Shown: positions 20,585 to 28,330 of the stretch, in pieces
Layout: every line of letters begins with the position of its first letter
Numbering within the stretch: the stretch's first letter is position 1
DNA from: Oscillatoriaceae cyanobacterium M33_DOE_052
Lineage (GTDB): Bacteria; Cyanobacteriota; Cyanobacteriia; Cyanobacteriales; Laspinemataceae
Assembly (NCBI GenBank): GCA_015296065.1
Contig: DVDU01000302.1
Coordinates: forward strand, 1-52,277
Reading direction: 5' to 3'
DNA: 52,277 nt
Made by a program: the position numbers and the translations under genes
The notes under the pieces: model-generated
Database searches by the model: none
Told to the model about the DNA's origin: nothing
Seen by the model: only the letters and a program-made list of their open reading frames with translations

Positions 20585-22324
20585 ATGGCATATGGTGGGG
20601 AAACCCGCAGTAGTTACGGTTTATTCTCCAAACGTCCCTGTCGGGAAAATAAAGTTAAAACACAACGACCATCTCGGATGGTGGCGGCTTTGGTGCTGGC
20701 AGGATTTTCCTGCCTTACTGTGACACCAATTCTAGCAGCAGAAAGGCTGACAGTGCGCCTCGGTCCGGTAGAGCGATCGGCCTCGGTATCGGATTTAGAG
20801 CAGTTTGTCAAGACGGGCAAGTTATCCCGCGAGCTGGAAGTATTTGGACCGTTTTTGACCCAAGGGGTACGCCAAGCTCTGGATAGTCGTTTAGAGTTGG
20901 ACTCCAAAATCGCCGAGGGGATAGTAGAAGATTTACTATCCTCACCGCAAGGGCAACGCCTTCTCGCCGCCTTGTTGCTAGTTTTCCCGGAACAAACGGC
21001 TGAAGAAATCAAAATGGCGCTGCAACTGGCATTCGCCAAAGCTAATGGGTTGAGCTTGTTAGGGATTTTGAAGGCTTTTCCTGGTGAAAACGTGACGGTG
21101 GATTTAACCGCTACCCTGGCCGTGGCTTCCCGGATTAATACATCATACTGGGAAACTCAAATCGCACGCTCGATTATTAAGCGGGAATTGACGGTGGATG
21201 GAGCGGCTTTTAAACCCACAAATCTTGACCCGACGGCATTAGGACCGTTCTCGGTACAGGAGGAAACCCTCAATTTCTCGGATCAACAGCGTCAACGCTC
21301 GCTCGCAGCGGATATTTACTGGGGGAATAATTCTGGTAGCAGAAGCGATCGGGAAGCTGTTAGGGATAACCCTTTGGTGGTGATGTCTCACGGGTTCGGG
21401 AGCGATCGCACCTCCCTGAGCTATTTAGCCCGCCACCTGGCCAGTCACGGCATCACCGTGGTAGCCTTGGAACATCCCGGCAGTAATAAACAGTGGTTGG
21501 ATAATCTCCCCTTCACCATCAACCCCAGTGAACTGCTCCCACCTGGAGAATTTGCCGACAGACCCCAAGATGTCAGCTTTGTTTTGGATGAATTAGCCAA
21601 ACTGAACCGCCAAGGAGATAACCCCTCCTTGCCCTCATTCAACACGGAAAAAGTGGTAGCGATCGGTCATTCCTTCGGTGGCTACACGGCTCTGGCTTTA
21701 GCAGGAGCCCGCCCCAACCTAGAAGAACTAAAGCAGTTTTGCCAGCGGAGTTTGCCGGTGGGCAGGGCCCCAGCGGACTGGTTGCAATGCGCCGCTGTGG
21801 GTGATAACACCAGTCGGCTGCCAGAAATGCGCGATCGACGCATCATCGGTATCGTCGCTCTCAACCCCACCGCCGGGAAAATCTTTGGTAACAAAGGTCT
21901 CCAGTCAACCGCCGTCCCTACCCTATTCTTCTCCACCACCGAAGACGCCTGGGCTCCCGCCGTCAGCCACCAACTGCAACCATTTTTAGGAATTCCAGAG
22001 CCGAAATACCTCGTCACCGCCTTTTCTGGCTCCCATTTCAGCTTCACCGCACCGGACTCCCCCAACCCCTTCCAAAACAAAAGTACCGAAGAGCTAGAAC
22101 CACCCGCCGCCCAAACCGAACCCCTCCGCCAGCTTGTGGGTGGGATTGCGATCGCCTTCATCAAGCAGCAAACCCCCCAAGCCAAAACCTATGCCCCATT
22201 CCTCACCCCAGCTTACGCCGAATACCGCTCTACCGCCGAAATCCCCCTCCGTCTCAACACCGAAATCCCCTCCCGCCTCGCTCGCTGGTTGGAAGCCAGA
22301 GAAGAAACTATCGGCCAGAGATGA
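20585..22324 (+). CDS. secreted DUF1400 alpha/beta hydrolase
   Basis: A protein of about 579 residues; the start is uncertain, with ATG 20564, 20585 and 20678 all in frame. A signal peptide is clear: basic KTQRPSR, then MVAALVLAGFSCLTVTPILA and cleavage near AAERL. DUF1400 (about 55-180 of the mature frame) is a cyanobacterial domain preceding hydrolases. The hydrolase part has an oxyanion-type VMSHGFGSDRTS, nucleophile Ser in AIGHSFGGYTALALAG, a later Asp and His in SGSHFSF. It resembles chlorophyllase or PAF-acetylhydrolase-like esterases. The substrate is unknown. The signal-peptide codons at 20702-20728 are duplicated in the CRISPR-like spacer 290 bp upstream. Confidence 0.88.
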   Translation: MAYGGETRSSYGLFSKRPCRENKVKTQRPSRMVAALVLAGFSCLTVTPILAAERLTVRLGPVERSASVSDLEQFVKTGKLSRELEVFGPFLTQGVRQALDSRLELDSKIAEGIVEDLLSSPQGQRLLAALLLVFPEQTAEEIKMALQLAFAKANGLSLLGILKAFPGENVTVDLTATLAVASRINTSYWETQIARSIIKRELTVDGAAFKPTNLDPTALGPFSVQEETLNFSDQQRQRSLAADIYWGNNSGSRSDREAVRDNPLVVMSHGFGSDRTSLSYLARHLASHGITVVALEHPGSNKQWLDNLPFTINPSELLPPGEFADRPQDVSFVLDELAKLNRQGDNPSLPSFNTEKVVAIGHSFGGYTALALAGARPNLEELKQFCQRSLPVGRAPADWLQCAAVGDNTSRLPEMRDRRIIGIVALNPTAGKIFGNKGLQSTAVPTLFFSTTEDAWAPAVSHQLQPFLGIPEPKYLVTAFSGSHFSFTAPDSPNPFQNKSTEELEPPAAQTEPLRQLVGGIAIAFIKQQTPQAKTYAPFLTPAYAEYRSTAEIPLRLNTEIPSRLARWLEAREETIGQR

Positions 22325-22335
22325 CCAATGACCAC

Positions 22336-22992
22336 TTACCAGGGTAATATTTCCCCATTAGCGTGCCAAAAAGTCCCGGTATTTTCCAAGTTTAGCTCAT
22401 CAATGCGGGCAATCAGTCCAGATGCAGCTTCAGCCGGGGGAATGCCTGTATTAGTCATGGATGTATTTACCAATCCGGGATGGAGAATCGCTACAGCAAT
22501 TTGGCGAGGTTTCAAGTCCCGGGCGAGAGACATTCCTACCATATTCGCGGCCACTTTTGACATCCGATAGCCATAATAACCCCCAGAGCTATTGTCCCCA
22601 ATAGACCCCATCCGGCTGGTGATAATAGCAATTTTGCCACCAGGCGGCATCTGGGGTAAGAGCGCGGCGGTGACACGCAGTGGTCCGAGGGAATTGATTT
22701 CAAACTGTCGCCGAATTCCTTCAAAATTCAGGTTTTCCAGGCTCTCTGCTGCCAAAATCCCCGCATTATTGATTAATACATCAATGGTGATACCTTGCAA
22801 GTTATTAGCCAAGCTAGCTACAGCGGCATCGCTGCTCACATCGATTCCCATTACCACCTGGATTCCTAAACTGTCCAATTTTGGAGAATTTTGGCGGCAT
22901 ACGGCGATGACGGTTTCGCCTCTAGCTTGCAAATGGCGGCATAGTTCTAAGCCTATACCTCGGTTGGCACCGGTAACTAAATATGTAGCCAT
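22336..22992 (-). CDS. short-chain dehydrogenase/reductase
   Basis: A 218-residue SDR starting at the ATG whose first base is 22992 (MATYLVTGANRGIGLEL); an in-frame upstream extension has no family support. The TGANRGIG dinucleotide-binding motif, the NNAG motif (VLINNAGIL), catalytic Ser in IITSRMGS and Tyr-x3-Lys in YYGYRMSKVA are all present. It resembles the small C-factor/sniffer-like SDRs of unknown substrate. It converges with the DUF1400 gene, 11 bases from its stop, and is otherwise alone. Confidence 0.92.
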   Translation of the reverse strand: MATYLVTGANRGIGLELCRHLQARGETVIAVCRQNSPKLDSLGIQVVMGIDVSSDAAVASLANNLQGITIDVLINNAGILAAESLENLNFEGIRRQFEINSLGPLRVTAALLPQMPPGGKIAIITSRMGSIGDNSSGGYYGYRMSKVAANMVGMSLARDLKPRQIAVAILHPGLVNTSMTNTGIPPAEAASGLIARIDELNLENTGTFWHANGEILPW

Positions 22993-23126
22993 GTTGGAGA
23001 TTTTTCTAGAATTGATTATTAGTATAATGGTTTGTAAGTAGGTCAACCTAAAAAAACGCCAATAACTCGTAAGCCGTAGTAGGGTGGGCAGTGCCTGACC
23101 GAGAATTATCTTGATAACCAGTAGCA

Positions 23127-23154
23127 GTAGGGGCGATTCGCGAATCGCCCCTAC
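23127..23154. repeat. perfect 28-bp palindrome, second copy
   Basis: Identical over all 28 bases to 2379-2406 (half-site GTAGGGGCGATTCG). A second, unrelated hairpin, ATTCCCGC-TTTC-GCGGGAAT, lies at 23177-23196, a repeat wording found in many bacterial genomes. Both lie upstream of the lipoprotein gene. Confidence 0.9.
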
Positions 23155-23259
23155 TACAGAACCTGATTTTCTGTCATTCCCGCTTTCGCGGGAATCCAGC
23201 CGCCATAGAAGAGAAAAAAGGGTGGATTAGTCCAAATAATCTGTTTTTATAGATATGTT

Positions 23260-23751
23260 ATGATGGCCAAAACATTAGATTTTCAATTAGTTTGGTGTGT
23301 AGCAGGCATCATCGCCATGATGCCCGGTTTGGCGGTGGGTTGCCAGCAGAAACCAGAACAAACATCGGCAAATAACCGGGCTGAAGCCCAAATACAAAGA
23401 GGAGCAATAGTGATACTTACAGGAATGGTTTTGCAAAAGCCTTGGGCGAAGACCGAGGAATCTTGGCGCGCTGGGGGTAGTGAGTATTATGTTTTAGATG
23501 TGGGAGATACAGAAGTAGAGGAGCGTTCTGCCCAAGAAGGCGTCATCCTCCGTCCTTCTGAGGGCATAACTTTAGACAATTTTGCCCAATACATCGGTAA
23601 ACGGGTGGAGGTGGAGGGGAAATATTTACCCCTAGAGCCTTATGTCCCCCAGAGTCCGATGGAGTCTTATCCTATGGGATATGATGGCAAACCCCTGCCT
23701 CGGGGCGGGGGTTTTCAAGTGCTGTCAATTAGAGAAATCCTAGGTTCGTAG
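23260..23751 (+). CDS. putative lipoprotein of unknown function
   Basis: A protein of 163 residues (two adjacent ATG codons). A hydrophobic N-terminus ends in a lipobox-like GLAVGC near residues 23-28, then a low-complexity polar linker (QQKPEQTSANNRAEAQ). The rest (VILTGMVLQKPWAKTEESW, EYYVLDVGD, IGKRVEVEGKYLPLEPY) looks like an OB-fold-type 'cost of modification' beta domain as seen in small secreted proteins, but I do not recognise a named family. The last residues and the TAG stop fall within a dispersed repeat (GGTTCGTAGTTGGG), so the C-terminus has probably been altered by it. Confidence 0.7.
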   Translation: MMAKTLDFQLVWCVAGIIAMMPGLAVGCQQKPEQTSANNRAEAQIQRGAIVILTGMVLQKPWAKTEESWRAGGSEYYVLDVGDTEVEERSAQEGVILRPSEGITLDNFAQYIGKRVEVEGKYLPLEPYVPQSPMESYPMGYDGKPLPRGGGFQVLSIREILGS

Positions 23752-23932
23752 TTGGGCTTTAGCCCTAAAAAATGGTTGAATCGAGTTCTTAGGTTCGTAG
23801 TTGGGCCAGTTCTTCGGTTCGTAGTTGGGCTTTAGCCCTAAAAAATGGTTGAATCGAGTTCTTAGGTTCGTAGTTGGGCTTTAGCCCCAAAAAACGAACC
23901 AGGGAAAGAGGGCTAAAGCCCAACTACGAACT
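23746..23932. repeat. TTCGTAGTTGGGCTTTAGCC repeat block
   Basis: Direct copies of the unit lie at about 23746, 23818 and 23865, plus a truncated one near 23793, with an inverted copy (GGGCTAAAGCCCAACTACGA) at 23910-23929. The spacers AAAAAATGGTTGAATCGAG are also repeated. The block fills the gap between the convergent lipoprotein gene and lipA and can form a large hairpin. Confidence 0.9.
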
Positions 23933-23936
23933 TGCT

Positions 23937-24872
23937 TTATTCAGCTTCACTGGCGTGGTAAGAACTGCGGACTAACGGGCCCGATCGCACATGGGTAAAG
24001 CCCATTTCACGGGCAATTGCCCCCAGATGGTCAAATTCAGCAGGAGTCCAATATTTTTCTACGGGGAGATGTGCCAGGGAGGGACGCATATACTGACCGA
24101 GGGTGAGTCGATCGCACCCCACGGCCCTTAAATCAGCCATCGCGTCCACTACTTCCGCCGTAGTTTCCCCCAAACCCAACATCAACCCCGACTTAGTGGG
24201 GATGCTCGGGTTAAATTCCTTCACCATCCGCAACACCGCCAAAGAGCGATCGTACTTCGCCCCCCGCCGCACCGGACCCGTGAGCCGCCGCACCGTTTCC
24301 AGATTATGATTGTAACAAGCCGGAGCCGCCGCCACCACCAGACCAATTCGCTGATGCTGCATTGCCTCTGGAGTCATTCCCTCACATGAACCACCCCAAA
24401 AATCCGGCGTCAACACCTCGATACTCGTTCCCGAATTCAACCGGCGGATTGCCTCCATTGTGGCCACAAAAATGCCCGCCCCCCCATCAGGCAAATCATC
24501 CCTCGCCACCGCCGTCAACACCACATAACGCAACCCCAAAAGCTGCACCGCCTCCGCCACCTTTTCCGGTTCTTCCGGGTCCAGAGGCATCGGCGCATGT
24601 CCCTTATCCACCTGACAAAAAGCACAAGCGCGGGTACAAGTAGGACCCATCAGCAGAAAAGTTGCCGTTTTCTGGCTGTAACATTCCCCCCGGTTAGGAC
24701 AGCGCCCCTCCTCGCAAATCGTATGAATTTGCCTTTGCTTGACAATTCGCTGCACCGTCAAGATATCACTTGCCTTGGGTAGAGGGCGCCGCAACCAAGA
24801 AGGCATCGCCGCCACATCTTGCCGCAGTTGAGCAGTCCTGGAGTCAGTTTGAGAACTCATCGGCAATTCCAT
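23937..24872 (-). CDS. lipA: lipoyl synthase
   Basis: A 311-residue radical-SAM enzyme. Auxiliary-cluster cysteines are C53, C58 and C64 ([12 protein letters not shown]). The radical-SAM cluster is C79-x3-C83-x2-C86 (CTRACAFC). The family C-terminal Ser lies in VRSSYHA. It inserts two sulfurs into octanoyl groups on carrier domains of 2-oxoacid dehydrogenases and GcvH. Either Met1 or Met5 may be the start. Cyanobacteria often have two lipA copies; whether this is the only one cannot be told here. No lipB is adjacent. Confidence 0.97.
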   Translation of the reverse strand: MELPMSSQTDSRTAQLRQDVAAMPSWLRRPLPKASDILTVQRIVKQRQIHTICEEGRCPNRGECYSQKTATFLLMGPTCTRACAFCQVDKGHAPMPLDPEEPEKVAEAVQLLGLRYVVLTAVARDDLPDGGAGIFVATMEAIRRLNSGTSIEVLTPDFWGGSCEGMTPEAMQHQRIGLVVAAAPACYNHNLETVRRLTGPVRRGAKYDRSLAVLRMVKEFNPSIPTKSGLMLGLGETTAEVVDAMADLRAVGCDRLTLGQYMRPSLAHLPVEKYWTPAEFDHLGAIAREMGFTHVRSGPLVRSSYHASEAE

Positions 24873-25400
24873 TTCTATCCCTTATCACCTAATATGGTAT
24901 TGTTACCCCACTCTGAAGGAGCGGCACCACCGCCTTTGGAGGATGACAGCAGGAGAATAGGCAAGATGCCTGTTTCTCAGTCTATGCCCAGCTTTGGGCG
25001 TGGAAATCTTGATGGATGTCGCTTTTTGTTTTGGAGGGGGCACCCCCATCCGCCCGCGCCCCCCGGAAAGGAGGGATGAACGGGGCCACCACCACCAACA
25101 GAAAAGCCCCTACCTGTCCTATCCAGGAGCCTGCCACCCCGTGCCTCCTGCCCCTCCGTTCTGTTTGTTACCCTATGGATGAGAGCTTCTCTCCTGCTTA
25201 GGGGAGGCAAAGCTCGGCTGTGCTGTAGAATGAGGTTTTGCCCAGCGGTTCGCTTTCTTTGCCGGAGCAGGCTAGGCTTTACACTTCTACGGTGTCCCGC
25301 CCAGATTCCTTGCCTGCATCAGGCGATCGATAGGCAGTACAGTAACAAAACAGGATCTTCTATTATTTTAGCTTTACACTCACCTGCATAGGAGTCAGTC
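24873..25400. other. intergenic region upstream of the response regulator gene
   Basis: 528 bases with no supportable gene, RNA or repeat family. The middle (25030-25160) is C-rich with short G/C homopolymers. It separates the divergent lipA and response regulator genes, so both promoters are expected here, but no confident -10/-35 is seen. Confidence 0.5.
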
Positions 25401-25955
25401 GTGGCAACTCACAAAATCCTGGTTATCGATGACAGTAAAGTTATCCAGAAAATGGTACGCGAAATGTTGCCTCCGGGCAACTTTGATGTCCTCCAAGCCA
25501 AAGATGGGGAAGAAGGACTGAAAATGATCCGGGCAGAGCATCCCAACCTGATTATGTTGGACTTCCTATTACCGAAGGTGAGCGGTTGGGATGTATTCCA
25601 AGAGCTGCACAAAATCGCCCAGTCTGAGGGCAAGATGACGCCACTGGTTTTGATGTCTGGGCGGAAAGAGGAAGTAGCCGAGAAAATCTCGGAACCCTTT
25701 GAATACTTTGAGTTTATCGAAAAGCCCTTTGAAAAGAAATCCCTAATCGGTGCCATTAAATCTGCAATGGCTAAGGCCAAAGACTGGCATCCCCCTGGTG
25801 GTGTTGCTGCCGGTGGAGCGGCGGCTGGTGGGGGTGCCAGCGCGGCGGAAATTATGGCGCTGAAGAAGCAAATCGCCACTATGCAAGGAGAAATTGATAC
25901 TTTGAAGAAACAGGTAAGTCAAATTATCACCTTGGTCAAGCAAAAATTAAAGTAA
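25401..25955 (+). CDS. single-domain response regulator with C-terminal coiled coil
   Basis: A 184-residue protein with a GTG start. The receiver domain (1-125) has acidic D10-D11, phospho-acceptor D54 (LIMLDFLLP), Ser/Thr in LVLMSGRKEE and Lys in FIEKPFEKK. A Gly/Ala linker (about 136-150, GGVAAGGAAAGGGASAA) leads to a short coiled coil (MALKKQIATMQGEIDTLKKQ). It has no DNA-binding or enzyme domain, so output is through protein-protein contact. No kinase gene is adjacent. Similar proteins are common in cyanobacteria, but the pathway is unknown. Confidence 0.93.
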   Translation: MATHKILVIDDSKVIQKMVREMLPPGNFDVLQAKDGEEGLKMIRAEHPNLIMLDFLLPKVSGWDVFQELHKIAQSEGKMTPLVLMSGRKEEVAEKISEPFEYFEFIEKPFEKKSLIGAIKSAMAKAKDWHPPGGVAAGGAAAGGGASAAEIMALKKQIATMQGEIDTLKKQVSQIITLVKQKLK

Positions 25956-26081
25956 ATTTATTTCGGGGACGCTGTTTTGATGGCAGTGGGTAGATTTTCT
26001 GCCGGGATGCTGCCAATTTTGTCCTCAAAGCTGATTTGCCCACACCAGCACTGAATGACTCGGGCAATAACCCCATTTTTC

Positions 26082-27113
26082 ATGCCAATGGTTCTAGATT
26101 CCTCGTTTGCCCCGATACTGAGTGCCTCAGCCGATCGACTGCACCAGCTCATAGCAGGTTTTTCCCATTCCCGGATCCTGGTTGTCGGTGACTTGACCCT
26201 CGATGAATTTCTCACCGGTCAGGTAGAGCGGCTTTCCCGGGAAGCACCGGTCTTGATTATCCGCCACGAAAACACCCGCCAAGTGCCTGGGGGGGGTGCC
26301 AATGCTGCCTACAACCTAGCCAAGTTAGGCGCCCAAGTCAAAGTAGCTGGGTTGGTGGGTAAAGATGACCAGGGACGGGCGCTGCGAGATATTTTCGCGG
26401 CAGCGGGGGTGGATACTACGGGTATCTTACCTGACCCCGCCAGACCCACGGTCACGAAAACTCGGATTTCTGCTCACGCTCGCCAGTCTGTGACGCAGCA
26501 AGTTGTCCGGGTCGATCGCAAATCAGACGATTTGCCCGATTCTGACTTACAGCTAGAATTAGCCGACTACATCCGCCAACAGCTACCCTATGTGGATGCG
26601 GTGGTTTGCTCCGACTACGGCGATGGCGTATTTACAGCGCCAGTAATTGAAGCTGCCTTGAACCACCATCTGACGGTTGTAGATGCCCAAAAAGATTTGC
26701 ACCGTTACGCCGGAGCTACTGTGTTTACCCCCAACTTGCCCGAAGCCGAGCTGGCAGTAGGCTATCCGATTAACCGGCCCCAAACCCTGACTCAAGCCGG
26801 AAAAGACTTGTTGCAACTGGTCAAAGCGCAGCAAATTCTCATCACCCGAGGCGAGCAGGGGATGAGTTTGTTTGACCACACCACCGAGGCGCATATCCCC
26901 GCCTTCAATCGCACCGATGTGTTTGATGTTACCGGTGCTGGCGATACCGTGGTAGCAGCTCTCACCTTGGGGTTGACTGGTGGTGCCTCGTTCTGGGAAG
27001 CCTCAGTTTTGGGGAATTTGGCAGCTAGTATCGTTGTGCGCCATTTCGGCACAGCTACCACCACTCCTGCTGAAATTGCCGAGGCGTTGCAGTTGCTTTT
27101 GAGCGAGGAGTGA
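26082..27113 (+). CDS. PfkB-family sugar kinase, HldE/RfaE kinase-domain-like
   Basis: About 343 residues; in-frame ATGs at 26055, 26082 and 26088 are all possible starts. Family motifs: VVGDLTLDEFLTGQVERLSR (N-terminal PfkB signature, of the heptose-7-phosphate kinase type), QVPGGGANAAYNLAKLGA, and the catalytic DVTGAGDTVVAAL. The adenylyltransferase half of bifunctional HldE is absent. It probably phosphorylates a sugar phosphate such as heptose-7-phosphate, but substrate assignment is inference. It follows the response regulator on the same strand after a 130-bp gap. Confidence 0.88.
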   Translation: MPMVLDSSFAPILSASADRLHQLIAGFSHSRILVVGDLTLDEFLTGQVERLSREAPVLIIRHENTRQVPGGGANAAYNLAKLGAQVKVAGLVGKDDQGRALRDIFAAAGVDTTGILPDPARPTVTKTRISAHARQSVTQQVVRVDRKSDDLPDSDLQLELADYIRQQLPYVDAVVCSDYGDGVFTAPVIEAALNHHLTVVDAQKDLHRYAGATVFTPNLPEAELAVGYPINRPQTLTQAGKDLLQLVKAQQILITRGEQGMSLFDHTTEAHIPAFNRTDVFDVTGAGDTVVAALTLGLTGGASFWEASVLGNLAASIVVRHFGTATTTPAEIAEALQLLLSEE

Positions 27114-27555
27114 TTTTCGGTTTGATCTGGGTTGGTGCCTCTCCGGGGCGACCATCTCCAACTCTCCACTGTCGATCGGCGGACGAATCCAGTTTCGGAC
27201 GCTATGATTATCTTTGTGTTGGCGCTTCCGAGGAGCGACTACGGCAAGAACCCCGATGAGCCTGTTGCCATTGCTGGGAATTTCTCCAGTAACGCCCTGC
27301 TCATACAGAAAAGCTCTAGGCTTCAGGCTTAATTCTGAGTCTGAGTAGTTTTGCCATCAACAATGCCCTCTTTCACCAGTTGAAACGGGGGCATTTGATA
27401 CTTGATTGGTGATTTATTCCTGGTCATTGCTCATTTGACAAAAGACAAATATGAAGTTTTGTTTCCCAATGTGTCTGTTTCTCAGCATCAAGGGAAAAAT
27501 ATAAATATATAGGGATACGGTATGCTGTGTCCCTAAAATCTCTGGGAGGTTTACT
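27114..27555. other. intergenic region before the pilin-like microprotein
   Basis: 442 bases without a supportable gene. The last 80 bases are AT-rich (AAATATAAATATATAGGG) and likely hold the promoter of the small downstream gene. A strong Shine-Dalgarno GGGAGG lies at 27544-27549. Confidence 0.45.
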
Positions 27556-27750
27556 GTGTTATTCAGGGACAAAAAACTCAATCTGGTGCATTCCCCCCAA
27601 AATCAAGGAAGCGTCATTTTAGAAATCATCGTGGTGCTTTTGGTTTTAGGTGCTTTTCTCTACGTGATCTGGCCAATTATTATGCGAAATTTGTCTGAGG
27701 ATAATAATTCTTATCAAATTTTGACGGCCAAAAAGAATCTGCAAACTTGA
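27556..27750 (+). CDS. 64-residue pilin-like microprotein
   Basis: GTG start with GGGAGG seven bases upstream. Residues 18-34 read GSVILEIIVVLLVLGAF, which fits a type IV prepilin signal: Gly at -1, then a hydrophobic helix with Glu at +5. The leader of 18 residues is basic (RDKKLN) and the mature part would be only about 46 residues, with a polar tail (RNLSEDNNSYQILTAKKNLQ). It could be a minimal pilin-like protein or simply a small single-pass membrane protein. No pilus gene is adjacent. Confidence 0.6.
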   Translation: MLFRDKKLNLVHSPQNQGSVILEIIVVLLVLGAFLYVIWPIIMRNLSEDNNSYQILTAKKNLQT

Positions 27751-28047
27751 TGATGATTTCGGCCACAAAAGGGTCAGGGTGTTTTTTTAGTAAATCAAGT
27801 TGAATTAGGTGGATATTGTTGGGCTAGAGAAGTTTCAGAAAAGCCAGTAATAAGTATCAAGAAAAATAGTTGGCTGATATGTAGCGCCCTGACGAGGTGG
27901 GTGGATGGGTGTTTTGATGGGGGAGGGGGATATTCAGGACCTCGATCGCCCACCCACATGGACCCTGGAGATATGGACCATTGGGGTGAGATTAACTGGG
28001 GGGTGACACCCCCCAAAAAAAAGCCGAAAAATTTTTTGAAAAACCCC
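27751..28047. other. gene-free stretch before tRNA-Asp
   Basis: About 300 bases with no gene. A GC-rich hairpin (GGGGGTGACACCCCC) lies near 27999-28013, followed by an A-run. It is not oriented as a terminator for the plus strand. Nothing else is recognised. Confidence 0.45.
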
Positions 28048-28076
28048 TTGACAAATCCAAAAGTTTGAGGGATTAT
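28048..28076 (+). promoter_or_regulatory. putative promoter of tRNA-Asp
   Basis: A perfect -35 box TTGACA (28048-28053), a 17-base spacer and a -10-like GATTAT (28071-28076) place the start about 11 bases before the tRNA 5' end. Confidence 0.6.
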
Positions 28077-28093
28077 GTATAAGGCTCGCATAA

Positions 28094-28167
28094 GGGACTG
28101 TAGTTCAATTGGTTAGAGCACCGCCCTGTCACGGCGGAAGTTGCGGGTTCGAGCCCCGTCAGTCCCG
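28094..28167 (+). tRNA. tRNA-Asp (GTC)
   Basis: A 74-base cloverleaf: acceptor stem GGGACTG/CAGTCCC with discriminator G; D-arm GTTC-loop-GAGC; anticodon arm CCGCC-CTGTCAC-GGCGG with anticodon GTC; T-arm GCGGG-TTCGAGC-CCCGT. No CCA is encoded, as is usual in cyanobacteria. Confidence 0.98.
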
Positions 28168-28247
28168 TTCTCTTGACTGTGCCACCACGGCGTTATCGGC
28201 GCCCCCTGGCTCAGTCGCAAGATACTCGTTTCTCTAGATTTTTCTCT

Positions 28248-28288
28248 GAGACTGTTCTAATGATAGGGGTCGAGCCCCGTCAGTCTCG
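28248..28288 (+). pseudogene. tRNA-Asp-derived acceptor/T-arm remnant
   Basis: GAGACTG (28248-28254) pairs perfectly with CAGTCTC (28281-28287), enclosing GGTCGAGCCCCGT, which copies the T-arm of the tRNA-Asp 80 bases upstream. The D and anticodon arms are missing. Relative to the intact tRNA both sides of acceptor pair 2-71 have changed (G-C to A-T), so pairing is retained. The flanking GTTCTC after the 3' end is also shared. It lies 43 bases before the gltX start. Confidence 0.7.
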
Positions 28289-28330
28289 TTCTCAAGTATA
28301 ATAGAAACTTGTTAGTGATGGCGTGAAAAG

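Noticed and set aside
27999-28013. GGGGGTGACACCCCC hairpin as a terminator
   Set aside because: It is followed by A rather than T on the plus strand and no gene ends nearby on the minus strand.
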